From Manihot esculenta (lineage: Eukaryota > Streptophyta > Magnoliopsida > Malpighiales > Euphorbiaceae), in NCBI RefSeq assembly GCF_001659605.2, contig NC_035172.2, forward strand, positions 32,849,342-32,913,341: a DNA stretch of 64,000 bases, written 5' to 3'. A program made the translations under genes and the position numbers. Under the pieces are notes generated by a model that had not been told where the DNA came from, ran no database searches, and saw only the letters and a program-made list of their open reading frames with translations. The first letter of the stretch is position 1. Each line of letters opens with the position of its first letter. Below, one piece after another: positions 21,809 through 32,840 of the stretch.

Positions 21809-24800
21809 TGAAAGCAAGCCCAGAGATCGCTGCAACCCAAAAATACGCAGCAAAAAAAAAAAATTTCCCCTTTTAGGATTCAAGTGTTTCGTTTAATTCA
21901 AAAAGAATGATAAATAAACTAACCTTTTAGATATTGAAAATCCTATTAGGACTGATGGTACTGCTTCCGAAATGAACACTCTCAATAGTATCCACAAGAA
22001 TATTTTTGTCTGGAGTGCTAGCTCTCTGAACGGATGGATTAGCTATGTGATCCAAATTTGTAACACAGAAAACGATTATAAAAACCCTCCTCACGCTTTC
22101 TGTAAAGCACTCAAAGAAGGTGTTTTTGTTCACTCATTTTCTCTCAAAAACCTTTCGTTTTCACACTTTTCTTTTCATAAAAGAGTTGTAGTAATCGCAA
22201 CAGGTACACAATCGCGATACCAATATATCTGTGCAATAAGTCCTTTTCAAAAAAAATGAAAAGACCTTTTATCTTTAACCGTTACAGATAGGCTGCAGAT
22301 ATTATTATCTTATAATAATTACAAATAATTAATATTAGTTATAATAACATCTTTATTAATATTATAATTAATTATACTAATGGGCTCTTAGTCCATTAAT
22401 ATGACATAGCACATCAATGACGTTCTATTGTGTGTGACCCAATAGGCTCACATTAATTGATAATAGGCCTAGTCCAACAAGACCCATAAATCATAAACGG
22501 ACTTTAATAAGACATTATGACTAACCAATTAATATGAGAATTGATAGTCCGATAAAACCTAATAAACAGAATATGTATTTGTAATATCCGGCTAGATTCC
22601 GACATCGGAATCCCTACCTTCCGGCGGAATTTCCGTTGGAATCTAGAATTCTGAAGATGTCAGAGTCTTCTAGAGGGGTAAAATGTGTTTTCTAAAATAT
22701 CTTCACATGATTTTATGGTTTTATATAGAAAAGAAATTGAGTTTTTAAAAGAATAGGCCAATGAGGCATTTGCCAGGTTCGGCCGCTGAAACTCAAATTC
22801 GACCGCCGAACATGGGGCTGTTTCGGGAGTGCTTTAGGCTTCCGAAAGTGTTGAGGGCAGAAGCCAGGTTCGGCCGCCGAACCTCAAGTTCGGCCGCCGA
22901 ACATGCATGAGTTTAGGAGGCACGTTAGGCTGCCGAAGGTGGTCGACCAGGCCACCTATAAAAGGCCCTCAGACCGAAAATGGGCGAGTTTTCTCCCTAT
23001 TCTTGAGCTCAGGTGTGTTCATGTCCTCCTTTGGTTCATTTTAAGTTATTTCTTCAAATCCTTCAAGTTTTAACAAGTTTTAGTTTGGGTTTTGAAGTTT
23101 TGAGTTCAAAATTCAAGTTTTGGAGCTTGGGTTCTCCATATCTCTAGCTTGGGATCGCACCACCCTCGATCTTCAAGAGGTAAGTGTAGATCCTTGTTTC
23201 CCTTTATATTTAATGAAGTTTTAAGTAAGTTTAAGGAGTTTTAACGCTTGAGTTTGGGTAGATATGCATGTTAGGGTTTATGTGGGTTTTATGCCCAATG
23301 TTTGCTTATATGATGTTATGTTGAGGAGTTTATGCTGGTTTATGTCCCTTTATGCTTGTAGGAGTGTGTATGCATGTTTGGGAGAGAGTATGTGAGGTTT
23401 TGGTTTGTTTTGGAGGGTTGGGAGGCTTGTATGCACAAGGGCTGAGTTCTGGATGAACTCAGGTTCGGCCGCCGAAGGAAGTTTCGGCCGCCGAACCTGC
23501 CTGTGGATGCATGGTTTGGCCGCCTAACCTTGCCCCCGAAAGTGGAGTTTCGGATCGGGAGCAGACTTTCGGCCGCCGAAAGTGCCTGACTTTCGGATCT
23601 GGAGTGAGGGTTCGGCCGCCGAAAGTGCCCCCGAACCTGCATGGCTTTCGTCTCTGGAGGAGACTTTCGGCCGCCGAATGTGCCGCCGAAGGTGCCCTGT
23701 CCAGCCTTCCTTTGCTTGTTTTGCATGCATGTTTTGAGGTGTTTTAGAGGGGTTTTTGGGGAGATGTTTAGCGTTATGTTAGAGTTGTTTGGTCCCTCAT
23801 TCGAGTCAACCTGTGTAGGATCGGACCTGAGGAACCGAGGTGGTCAGCAGTGTTAGCTGCTTCAGAGTTAGTCCAGAGCTAGTCAGAGGTGAGTAGAACT
23901 GAACCTTATGTTTTTAAATTAAATCAAATGTTTTAGCATGAGATATGCATCATGAATAACATGTATATGTTAGGTTGTTTGCATTAGAATTCACGAATAT
24001 GATGCATTGCATAATACGATGATGATGATGTGGATGAATATTGAATGATCCTCTAGCCCTCGATACGATATGATATGATATGATATGAGATGAGATGGAA
24101 AGTCCAGGTGAGACCGTATCGCCCCTGGCAATATGTATATGTAAGAGAAGACCAGGCGTGGCCGTATCGCCCCTGGCATAGTTGGACATGTTATGATATG
24201 AGTTACGTAAGAGAAGACCAGGCGTGGCCGTATCGCCCCTGGCACAGTTGGACATGTTACGACATGTAGAGGGCTATTGGTGACAAGTTCATCCTTGATG
24301 TGATATGTTTGTGATGTGATGCATTTCATGAAAGCATATGTTTAAATGCTTTTTATTATTGTTCTGCTCACTGGGCTTTATAGCTCACTCCTCTCCCCTA
24401 ACCCTAGGTTTGCAGGGTCAGCAGGGTCAGAGATAGTTCAGGAGGTCAGTAGGTCATGGTTTTGGTTAAGATATGTAATAGAATAGTAGTGGACATGATG
24501 GAATGTAAAATTATGTAATGATGTAAAAGGATCTATAGTAAAGAATTGTAATGAGGTTTAGTATTGCGCTTAGCCCTAATGTTTATGGTTTGTTCCTATT
24601 TCACATGATCTTTATGTATGTTTAATGATGTTTAGTGATGTAATGTTTATGGACTGAGCTTGACATGTGGTATGCTGACCCTACTTGAGCATTTGATGAG
24701 GGCTCAGTATAAGGGTTCTATGGTTTCAGACATAGGGCATGTACAGGTCAAGCTTGGTAAAATGAAAAGTTTTAAAGTTTAGTGAAAATGTTGATCATGT

Positions 24801-25599
24801 ATGGGATTATACCATTTGTACAGGATGTATGTTAGGCTTGCTACGGGTCCCGGCGACCTTAAGTCGATCTGGATCCTAGCGCCGGTAGCGGTCCGGTTTC
24901 CGGGTCGTTACAGTATTAATCTTTTTGTCACACAATATCTAGTTTAAACATAAGTCATGGTCATTGTCAAACTTATAATATTCAAACTTATGATTTCTCG
25001 ATCTTTAAGTAAACTGATAAAATCAAATGATAATGATCACATTATCAATTCATTTGAGCACGGCAATGCATTTCTCAGTCTCACTTATCGAGGCACCTAG
25101 AAGATATTTTTCTCAAAGAAAGGGACAAATTCTATCTTGATTGTTCAATATCATCTATATAATTTCTATTATGCTCAATCATAACCTTTATGATTATCCG
25201 ATTAAAGACAATATTTGGTTATGTCAAAATATAACAGTCCTTATGTTGGAAACTATGGCAATCTCAAGTCAAAGGATTAAAACATAAATATCTTAAGATT
25301 CACTTATGATAATAACTCATGTAGTGATCTCAGTGTGAGTCCATCAAATACTTTATTCTCTAACAAGTATTTATGATTATTGATTTATATCAACATACAC
25401 ATAATCATCTCATGATTATCAATCAATAATCATACTAGTCATTTTTTATTATTATCATCATAATAATAAGTAATCAAGGATGTTAATCATTATTATGTAA
25501 CATGCAAATAAATAATAATGATAATAAAAGCTCTTTTATTAATAAACAAAATGACATACAAAAAGTCTAAGATAATGGTCTAAGGCAAATACACTAACA
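21809..25599 (-). mobile_element. Copia-like solo LTR, interrupted by a second solo LTR
   Basis: Read on the minus strand the unit starts TGTTAGTGTATTTGCC and ends near GCTTGCTTTCA. Perfect AGTGC duplications lie at 21804-21808 and 25600-25604, which fixes both ends. Without the nested 22580-24912 element it is about 1.45 kb. It has no coding capacity. The copia-like label is an impression from the AT-rich composition and the TGTTAG start. Confidence 0.7.
22580..24912 (+). mobile_element. Solo LTR with TTCGGCCGCCGAA palindromes, copy 3
   Basis: This 2,333-bp unit begins TGTAATATCCGG and ends GGGTCGTTACA with perfect GTATT duplications (22575-22579 and 24913-24917). A TATA box (CTATAAAAGG) lies near 22958. 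It carries at least seven full TTCGGCCGCCGAA words in two clusters (about 22870-22905 and 23463-23680). Three repeats at 24095-24255 contain CCAGGCG and CGCCCCTGG. Confidence 0.9.
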
Positions 25600-25744
25600 A
25601 GTGCATGTTAGCTACACTATGATGATTCAGTTTAGGGGTCTAGAGTAGTAAACTAAGTGGAAAACAGGATAAAGTCGAAAAGGATTTCATTGTCATAATT
25701 GTCTTATTCTTGATGACAAGTAAGAAGTTAGGTGTGGGAGTATT

Positions 25745-27179
25745 TGATTAATCATAATTTCAACATATTTTTCATACTGTTTTTAACATTGAATTGAGTA
25801 TTTTTTTAATTAATTTTGTATTTTTTGATAATATTTCACAGAAAAAGCAAAAGAGAACTAAATTTGATAAAAAGGGATTAAAAAATACTAAAATTGACTT
25901 GACCAACGATTTGAATAAATCTACCAAATGATCATGCTTTACAGAACTAAGAATTACCTAGATTCTCGAGCTGAGCTGACTATATTGCAATTAAAAGATT
26001 GAAGCAGCAGTTTGCCCAAACCACTGGGCAAATCAACAGTCTGCACAGAGACCTTACAGTGAACGAAAAATTAATTCAAATTTGAAATAAAACACCAAGT
26101 CTTCTCATTTAAAGCCGCGGGACCCCATTCGATTTTTCCTCCTTAAGCACTGTATAATATCCTCCTTAAATCAAGAAGTCCTCTCCCAAATGGAAACGTA
26201 TTAAAAGAAGGATTCCTAAATAAGCAACAAGGATTTCCTATACTGAGAAGGACTCTGCTAGGGTTCAGTACCTATTTAACCTTGTTTTTCGGACAGTAGT
26301 GGATCATCATCTTCTGCCCATCTCTTCCAGCCGAATTTCTTCTCTTATCTTTTGTATTTTCTTTCAAAGTCATGAGTGGCTAAACTCTTTATTTCTAGTT
26401 GAATTTAGGTTGAAATTTCAGTTTATCTATGAATTGTGAGATCTAAATATAATAGTTCATGTTTATTCTTTCAATATTTATGCAATTTCAATTCTTAATA
26501 TTATTATTATTTTGTTATTTGATCAATAGACCCATTATTCATATTTTAAAAGTGATATATTATTAGTTTGGATGCTTGAAGTCCGTAATTGTTTAAGTTA
26601 TTCAATAACAAGTAACAATTAGTGTAATCCATTAAGAAATTACATTATCTTGCTTCAACTCACCACACGGTTTAGTTTGTTGGTTAGAATTAGGTCTCTC
26701 TAATTCTTAAGGTGGTTGATAAATTAAAATTTCAAAGACGTTCTTTAGGTGATTTTTTGACTAAGGTTAATTAGCTAACATTTTTTAATTAATTTAAATC
26801 TAAGAAGATATTGGTTATGTGGAACGTCTTCCATAACTGTAACTAATTTATTAGAATGAATAAAGATATTTTTATTTCTATGATCAATTTACAAAACTGA
26901 AATGGATCCTAAACTTCAACTAGAATTTATTTATATTGATTTTATTCTCTTTTGATTATCGCTTTCTTTAATTGCTTTGATTTTTATTTATCATTAAAAC
27001 CTCCCTTTTACTTTTATTGTTTATTTTTCTAGCTCATTGTTTGGAAATTTTTAGTGTCAATTCCCTGTGGATTCGACCCTATTCACTCTATAAAAAATTC
27101 ATATTTGTTAGTTTTTAGTAGGTTATTTTTTGTAGCTTCAATTCATATTTGTTATTTTTTGTAGCTTCAATATCCATTA
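25745..27179 (+). repeat. LTR of the Athila-like family (right end of the composite)
   Basis: It starts TGATTAATCATAATT and ends at CAATATCCATTA, directly followed by Tat RT/RNase H coding sequence. It is the same family as the solo LTR at 27722-29134, sharing long blocks such as GAATTCCTAAA-like and TAGAATT.GGTCTCTCTAATTC runs. A local duplication of the phrase TTCATATTTGTTA lies near its end. Confidence 0.7.
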
Positions 27180-27716
27180 AGCTTTCAAAAACCTCCAAAA
27201 ATACCTTAACTCTCCACACGTGCTCAGCAACCCTTTAGCAAGGCAAGAACTCTTGATCTACTTGGCTGCATCATAATAGGGCGTGAGTGTTTTGCTGGTG
27301 AGGGAGGAAGTAGGGGTCCAAAAACCAATTTTCTACATTAGCAGGGTACTTAAAGGTATCGAAATCAGATACATGAACATAGAAAAACTAGTGTTCGCCT
27401 TGCTGTTAGCAGTAAGGAAGTTCAAGATGTATCTAAAAGACCATCAGGAAATTGTAATGACAGATCAACCCCTAAAGAGGATCTTACATAGGCTAGAGAC
27501 TTAAGGACGAACTAGCTTGGTCGATAGAGATCAGCCGTACTGCCTCATTTACCGGCCTCAAACAGCAATCAAAGCGCGAGCTCTAGCAGATTTTATAGGT
27601 GAGTGCTCATTCAGTTAGTACAGTTGAGAAGGAGCAGAATAAGGCGCCTTCACTACCAGAGAAAGGGGAAATAGAGAACAGACCTGAGCCCAAGTTTACG
27701 TGAAACCTATTTGTGG
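27180..27716 (+). pseudogene. Tat RT end and RNase H remnant
   Basis: The coding match to the intact element resumes with sequence for KAF..L and the CVLSSPV-like region. It continues through an open stretch at 27283-27504 (VLLVREEVGVQKPIFYISRV, ALLLAVRKFKMYL, MTDQPLKRIL), then decays through frame changes to an LFVDG strand that starts the second RNase H. It is interrupted at 27722. Confidence 0.85.
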
Positions 27717-27721
27717 ATGGG

Positions 27722-29134
27722 TGATCAAATGAAATTTCAACACATTTTTCATACTATACTTAGCATTAAATTGAGTATTTTTCTAACTAATTTTGTATTT
27801 TTTTGGTGATATTTCACAGAAAAGCAAAAGAGAAGTGGATTTGATAAAAATGTGTTAAAAAGCGTTGAAATTGACTTGACCAGCGATTTGGGCAAACCTA
27901 CCAGATGATTATGCTTCACAGAATCCAGAATAGTCCAGACTCTCGAGTTAAGTTAACTATATTCTAGTTAGAATATTGGAGTAGTGGTTTGCCCAAACAA
28001 TTGGGCAAATCAAACAGTTTGCTCAGAGACCTGATAGTGAATGAAAAAATAATTCAAATTTGAAATAAAAAAAACTAGGTCTTCTCATTCAAAGCTACGG
28101 GACCCCACTCAATTTTTCCTCTTTCAGTATGGCACGATATCCTCCTCAAATTAAGGAGTCCTCTCCTGAGTGAAAACATATTAAAAGAAGGATTCCTAAA
28201 TTGAATAAAAGAATTCCTATTCCCAAAAGGATTCTATTAGGGTTCAACACCTATTTACCCTTGTTTTTCTGGACAACGGTGGATCATCATCTTTTGCTAT
28301 CTCTTCCAGTTGAATCTCTTCTCCTCTCTTTTGTATTTTCTTTCAATGTCATGAATGGCTAAACTCTTTATTTCTAGTTGATATCAGATTGAAATTTTAG
28401 TTTATCCATGAATTGTGAGATATAAACATAATTGTTCATCTTTTATTCTTCCAATATTTATATAATTTCAGTTCTTAATATTATTATTACTTTGTTATTT
28501 GATCAATAGGGCCCATTGTTTATATTTTCAAAGTGATATATTGTTAGTTTGGATGCTTGAAGTCCGTAATTGTTTGAGTTATTCAACAATACGTAACAAT
28601 TTGTAACACACCAAGAAATTGCATGATCTAGCTTAAACTCACCACGCGGTTTGGTTTATTGATTAGAATTGGGTCTCTCTAATTCTTAAGTCGGTTGATA
28701 AATTAAAATTTCAAAGAAATTCTTTGAGTGATTTATTGACTAGGGTTAATTAGCGAACGTTTCCTAATTAATTTATACCTAAAGATAGATTGGCTATGAG
28801 GAGTATCTTCCATAACTAGAACTGATTTATTCGAATGGACAAAGGTAATTTTATTTCTATGATCAATTTTCAAAACTGAATCCTGAACTTCAACTAGAAT
28901 TTACTTGCCTTGATTTTACTCTATTGTAATTATCGCTTTCTTTAATCGCTTTGATTTTTATTTTAACTCATCATTAAAAACCCCTCCTGTTTACTTTTAT
29001 TGTTTATTTTCCTAGTTCATTGTTTGAAAATTTTTAATGTCAATTCCTTGTAGATTCAACCCTATTTATTCTATACATAATTCATATTTGTTGATTTTTA
29101 ATAGGTTATTTTTTGGTGGCTTCGACACCCATCA
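27722..29134 (+). mobile_element. Solo LTR of the Athila-like family in the second RNase H
   Basis: This 1,413-bp unit starts TGATCAAATGAAATT and ends TCGACACCCATCA, with perfect ATGGG duplications at 27717-27721 and 29135-29139. Removing it rejoins the D-G-A-S/D-G strand of the RNase H coding sequence. It is closely related to 25745-27179. Confidence 0.9.
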
Positions 29135-29139
29135 ATGGG

Positions 29140-30788
29140 GCATCGGGATGGTGCAGGGATCCTTTTAAAGGGACCTGATGGATTTAAGGTATGTTATACT
29201 ATACAGTTTGACTTTCCAGCATCCAACAATATGGTTGAATATGAAGTCTTGTTAAACAGCATACAAATAACCATGGAAGTGGGAGTAACCGACCTCCGAA
29301 TGAACAATGACTCGCAATTAGTGGTAAATCATATAAAGGGAGTGTACCAGGTGAAGGACCAAATTTTGCAGAAGTACCTGGACAAGGTACGAGCACTGGA
29401 AAGGGAATTGAGTGAACAAGGAATTGTAGTTTGGTATGAGCAGATATCCCAATATGAAAATGAAGAGGCAGACCTGCATAGTGAACTATTAGCAAAAAAA
29501 TTAGAACAATTCTCAGATGAGGTGTATGTACAGCAGAAATGTACCCTAACCTTCGAAAAACCGGCTTCAATAATGAAGATAGATGAGGAACAAAGCTGGA
29601 TGAGCCCATATATTGAATATCTTGAGGCAAGAAAGTTACTAGAGGACAAAATAAAAGCTCAGAGAATTGCAGCTAAGGCAGCTAACCATCAGGTGGTAAG
29701 AGGGACATTGTATCGAAGAGGGAAATCCTGCCAGTGGCTAAGATGTGTAAGGCCTGAGGAGGGGATTAGGATAATTAAAGAAATATACCAAGAAATTTTT
29801 GGGGTCAATGAAGGAGCTACTATGCTAGCAAACAAGATTTTTCAACAAGATTATTATTGGCCGATAGTGAAGAAGAAAGCGGGAAATTTTGTAAAAAGAT
29901 GTTACATCTGCTAAAGATTTGCAAATGTGATCAATGCGCTAGCAACTCTATAGTCAAGTATATCCAACTCATGGTCATTTTCACTATGGGGAATAGATAT
30001 ACTAGGACTATTTTTGAAAACCGTAGGGCAAAAGAAATTTATGATAGTAGCTGTGGAGTATTTTTCCAAATGGCCCAAAGTAAAAGTAGTTCCCAACATC
30101 ATGGCTAGAAAAATGATAGATTTTGTATGGATAAACATCATTTGCAAATTTGGGATACTAAGGACGCTATATCAAATAACAAAAAGCAGTTTGATTGCAA
30201 GTTATTCTTAATGGCCTATCCACAGACGAATGGCCAAACAAAAGTAACAAAAAGAGATATTCTCCAAGGACTGAAGAAGCAGTTAGATGTGGCCAAAAAG
30301 AGTTGGGCGTCCGAACTACCCAACAGCTTGTGGGCATTTCAGACTACATCCCGGACTCCCACAGGAGAGACTCCATTCGCACTGACATATGGAATAGAAG
30401 CTATAATTCATGTGGAATTGTAGATACCAACACATCGGATACAGTTCAACGACAAAGACCTCAATAGCAAGAAGCTGAGAAGCAACCTGGACGCCCTTGA
30501 GGAAATCAGAGATGAACCGCAGGTACAGATAGCAGCATATCAACAAAGAGCAGCCATGTACTATAACCAGAAAGTTCGCGAAAGAAAATTTAAGGTAGGT
30601 GAATCGGCCCTAAGAATACTAGAATAACTGGAAAAAGGGCAGCTATAGGTAAACTAGCGCCGACATGGAAAGGCCCCTTCAGAGTCACGATGGTCATTAA
30701 GCTAGGGTTATATAAAATCGAGAATCTGCAAGGAAACCCGGAGCCCTACACCTGGAACATCCAACATCTAAAGAGGTATTTCCAATAG
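29140..30788 (+). pseudogene. Tat second RNase H and integrase remnant
   Basis: An open frame to 29914 covers the archaeal-type second RNase H (GAGILLKGPDGFKVCY, NNDSQLVVNHIKG) and the integrase zinc region up to KRCYIC. A TAA then follows where the intact copy has CAG. In the zinc region the expected His of AHEGA is Asn. The integrase core continues in broken frames (YFSKWP near 30060; YPQTNGQTKVTKRDIL near 30220) with a deletion before it. The C-terminal part ends with an NIQHLKRYFQ-like tail. It is not functional. Confidence 0.85.
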
Positions 30789-30859
30789 AAAATTTGATGT
30801 AATATTAACATGAAAGAAATGAAATTCCTTTTATGAGTTCATTCTCCTCCTAAAAGCTT

Positions 30860-31545
30860 TCGGTTATAAAAATTTGGCAAAAGAAAGAAAAGCTCAACCA
30901 CGGCAGGTGCTGGCCTCAGAAATTGACTCCTGACACCAAGTAAGTTGAGTGGCAAAATAAAAGAAAGAAAAGTCCAACCATAGCAAGTGCGGGCCTTCGA
31001 AATTGACCTTTAATACCAAGTAAGCCAAATTGTGGAACAAAAGAAAGAAAAGTACAACCACGATAGGTATCGTCCTTAGAAATTGATCCTTGGCACCAAG
31101 CAATCCGAGTGGCAGAACAAAAGAAAGGAAAGCCCAATTACAGCAGGTGCCAACTTCGGAAATTGACCCCTAACACCAAGTAAGCTGAGTTGCGGAATAA
31201 AAGAAAAAAAAGTTCAACCACGGTGGTGCCGGTCGGAAATTGACCGTGGCATTAAGTAAGTCGAGTTGCAGGATACAAGAAATAAAATACCAACAACGGT
31301 AGGTGCCGACCTCGAAAATTGATCCCTGGCACCAAGTAAACCGAGTTGCAGGACAAAAAGAAAAGAAGAAAAGATCAACCACAACAAGTGTCGGCCTCAG
31401 AAATTGACCCTTGATACTAAGTAAGCCGAGTTGCAGGAGAAAAGAAAGAAAAGTCCAACTACAATAAGTGTCGATCTCGAAAATTGACCCTTGACACTAA
31501 GCAAACCGAGTTGCGGAACAAAACGAACACATAAAATTTTAAACT
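30860..31545. repeat. Tandem array, about 80-bp unit, eight copies
   Basis: Eight diverged units each contain GAAATTGACC-like and CACCAAGTAAG-like words with a purine-rich AAAAGAAAGAAAAG spacer, spaced about 77-86 bases. The array sits between the end of pol and the 3' LTR, the same slot as the unrelated array at 48719-49470 in the intact Tat element. Confidence 0.85.
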
Positions 31546-32101
31546 TAGCAAACATCAGCCTCAAAAAGAGGTTCTAGTGTCAAAGAAACAGAAAAATCAT
31601 TTAAGTCATGAGGTTTAAATAATCTCCAGTGTGGAAATTAGTTGCATTAATAAATTGCATTCCTGTCAGTGAACGGTAGAGATCGGATACTCGGAAAGCT
31701 AGTTTAAGATTAATCAGTTATAAAATACAATTAAGACAACAGCCATGTCAATTTAAATCTGCGAGTAAAGTATCAAAGCATATTAAACCAAAATAAAGCA
31801 AAACTCAAACAAGCACTAAAAAACTAAGATTATGGAAATAACTAAGAAAGTTGAAATATTATTCATCATCTAACTATACTATTAGAATTTGTTACAGAAG
31901 CAACAGAAGGAGGGAGAGCGAAATAGCAGAGATGATGCAAGAACGAGAGCAATGGGTGAAAAGCGAGATTCGAAATTGGGAAAGAAGAAAGAAATGACAC
32001 TTATCAAAATTCCTTCCTCGAGCCGAGTAAAAGTAATGGAAGTCTCAAAATTTACTCTCTCACTAATCATTGAATAATTGGTAAAGGAATAAAGGGGCAC
32101 T
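31546..32101. other. Residual 3' region of the Tat element; no gene
   Basis: In the intact relative, an antisense gene and long spacers occupy this place; here only about 550 bases remain and no matching reading frame could be followed. A purine-rich tract ends the stretch before the 3' LTR. Confidence 0.5.
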
Positions 32102-32565
32102 TGATGCCTAATGGGTCTCGGACCGCCAAGCCTGCTACAACGCAAATAAAAAAGGGCCTGGACCAATCCAATATAAGCCCACAGCGCGTTGCATAAAATG
32201 AGGTTTAGACCAACTAAGGTCTGAGCCCATGGGTTGATCTGAGTCCATGGGCCGAATAAGGTTCGAAGGAGTTCAGGCAGATGAACCCAATTAATTACTA
32301 ATGATGGCATGAGAACAAAGTCCGTAATAATAGGGATCGTGTCCAAAAGGGGCCCAGAGGAATTAAATAGCCGTCTGACGATAATCAGTATTTTGTACTT
32401 ACGAATAGGTTGTCCGCATGAAAGTGGCAGACAAGTAAAGGTGTAGGATGCACGCCCGAAAAAGAAAAAAAAAATAAAAATAAAATGGAGAATATCAAAC
32501 AAAAAGGAACTCAAAAAAAATACACACACACCTAATCCGAGACTAATTTTGAATCTCAATCATCA
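32102..32565 (+). repeat. 3' LTR of the decayed Tat element
   Basis: It starts TGATGCCTAATGGG and ends TCAATCATCA. It is followed by the target duplication TGTAG and then by the right part of the CACTA-like MITE. Confidence 0.88.
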
Positions 32566-32570
32566 TGTAG

Positions 32571-32663
32571 CATGGTATACAACAATCCTATACTGTTGTC
32601 TATAAAAGTTTATATTTTTGCAGCAAAAAAATTTTGCTACTGCTTTTAGCATTTTTTGCAGTG
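32571..32663 (+). mobile_element. CACTA-like MITE in GLR intron 3, right part
   Basis: It ends ATTTTTTGCAGTG, the inverted counterpart of the left end at 13451, and is followed by AAT, matching the left flank. It contains an inverted repeat GCAGCAAAA...TTTTGCTACTGC. Confidence 0.5.
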
Positions 32664-32840
32664 AATGATTTAAATAATAATTTTTTTTTAAATACATAAA
32701 ATTAATTTTAATATTTCTCTATTTCTCAGCCTATACTACAAATATTTAGTTTTCTATATACATGTAGCCTAAATTTAATAACCAATGATGAAATTGAAAA
32801 AGAAAAGTAATAATAAAGGAGAAAAATTTAGAGAAATTAC

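Larger units (their letters stand above)
18211..27179 (+). mobile_element. Athila/Tat-like composite element nested in the Tat RT
   Basis: The left LTR-like part (18211-19253) starts TGATAATATG and ends TTCGACGCCAATCA. A tRNA-Asp type primer site with several G-to-A changes follows (TAGCGCCATTACCGAGGA, 19259-19276). A gag remnant lies at 19460-20015. The right LTR (25745-27179) starts TGATTAATCA after GGTGTGGGAGTATT, a purine-rich tract. The two LTRs are related in layout but clearly not a pair, and no target duplication is found, so the unit is probably a recombinant of two elements. A copia-like solo LTR is nested at 21809. Confidence 0.6.
13673..32565 (+). mobile_element. Decayed Tat-lineage Ty3/gypsy element inside GLR intron 3
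   Basis: This is a full-span retrotransposon of about 18.9 kb including nested insertions. It has a 5' LTR (13673-14099), a 3' LTR (32102-32565), and target duplications TGCAG/TGTAG (one change). Its gag-pol matches, segment by segment, the intact Tat element at 42359-55916, but with many stops, frameshifts and deletions. A purine-rich stretch (about 32080-32097) precedes the 3' LTR. It lies antisense to the GLR gene. The LTRs differ in length and sequence, so it is old, whereas its duplicated 5' end in block A is nearly identical. Nested inside are a TRIM, several solo LTRs and an Athila-like composite. Confidence 0.88.

Noticed and set aside
24095..24255. Regularly spaced repeats that superficially resemble a CRISPR array
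   Set aside because: Three imperfect repeats with similar spacers inside a plant LTR; the same layout occurs in copy 1 at 3060-3205.
29199..29630. 143-codon minus-strand frame over the Tat RNase H region
   Set aside because: It is the shadow of the plus-strand coding remnant, which carries recognisable domains.
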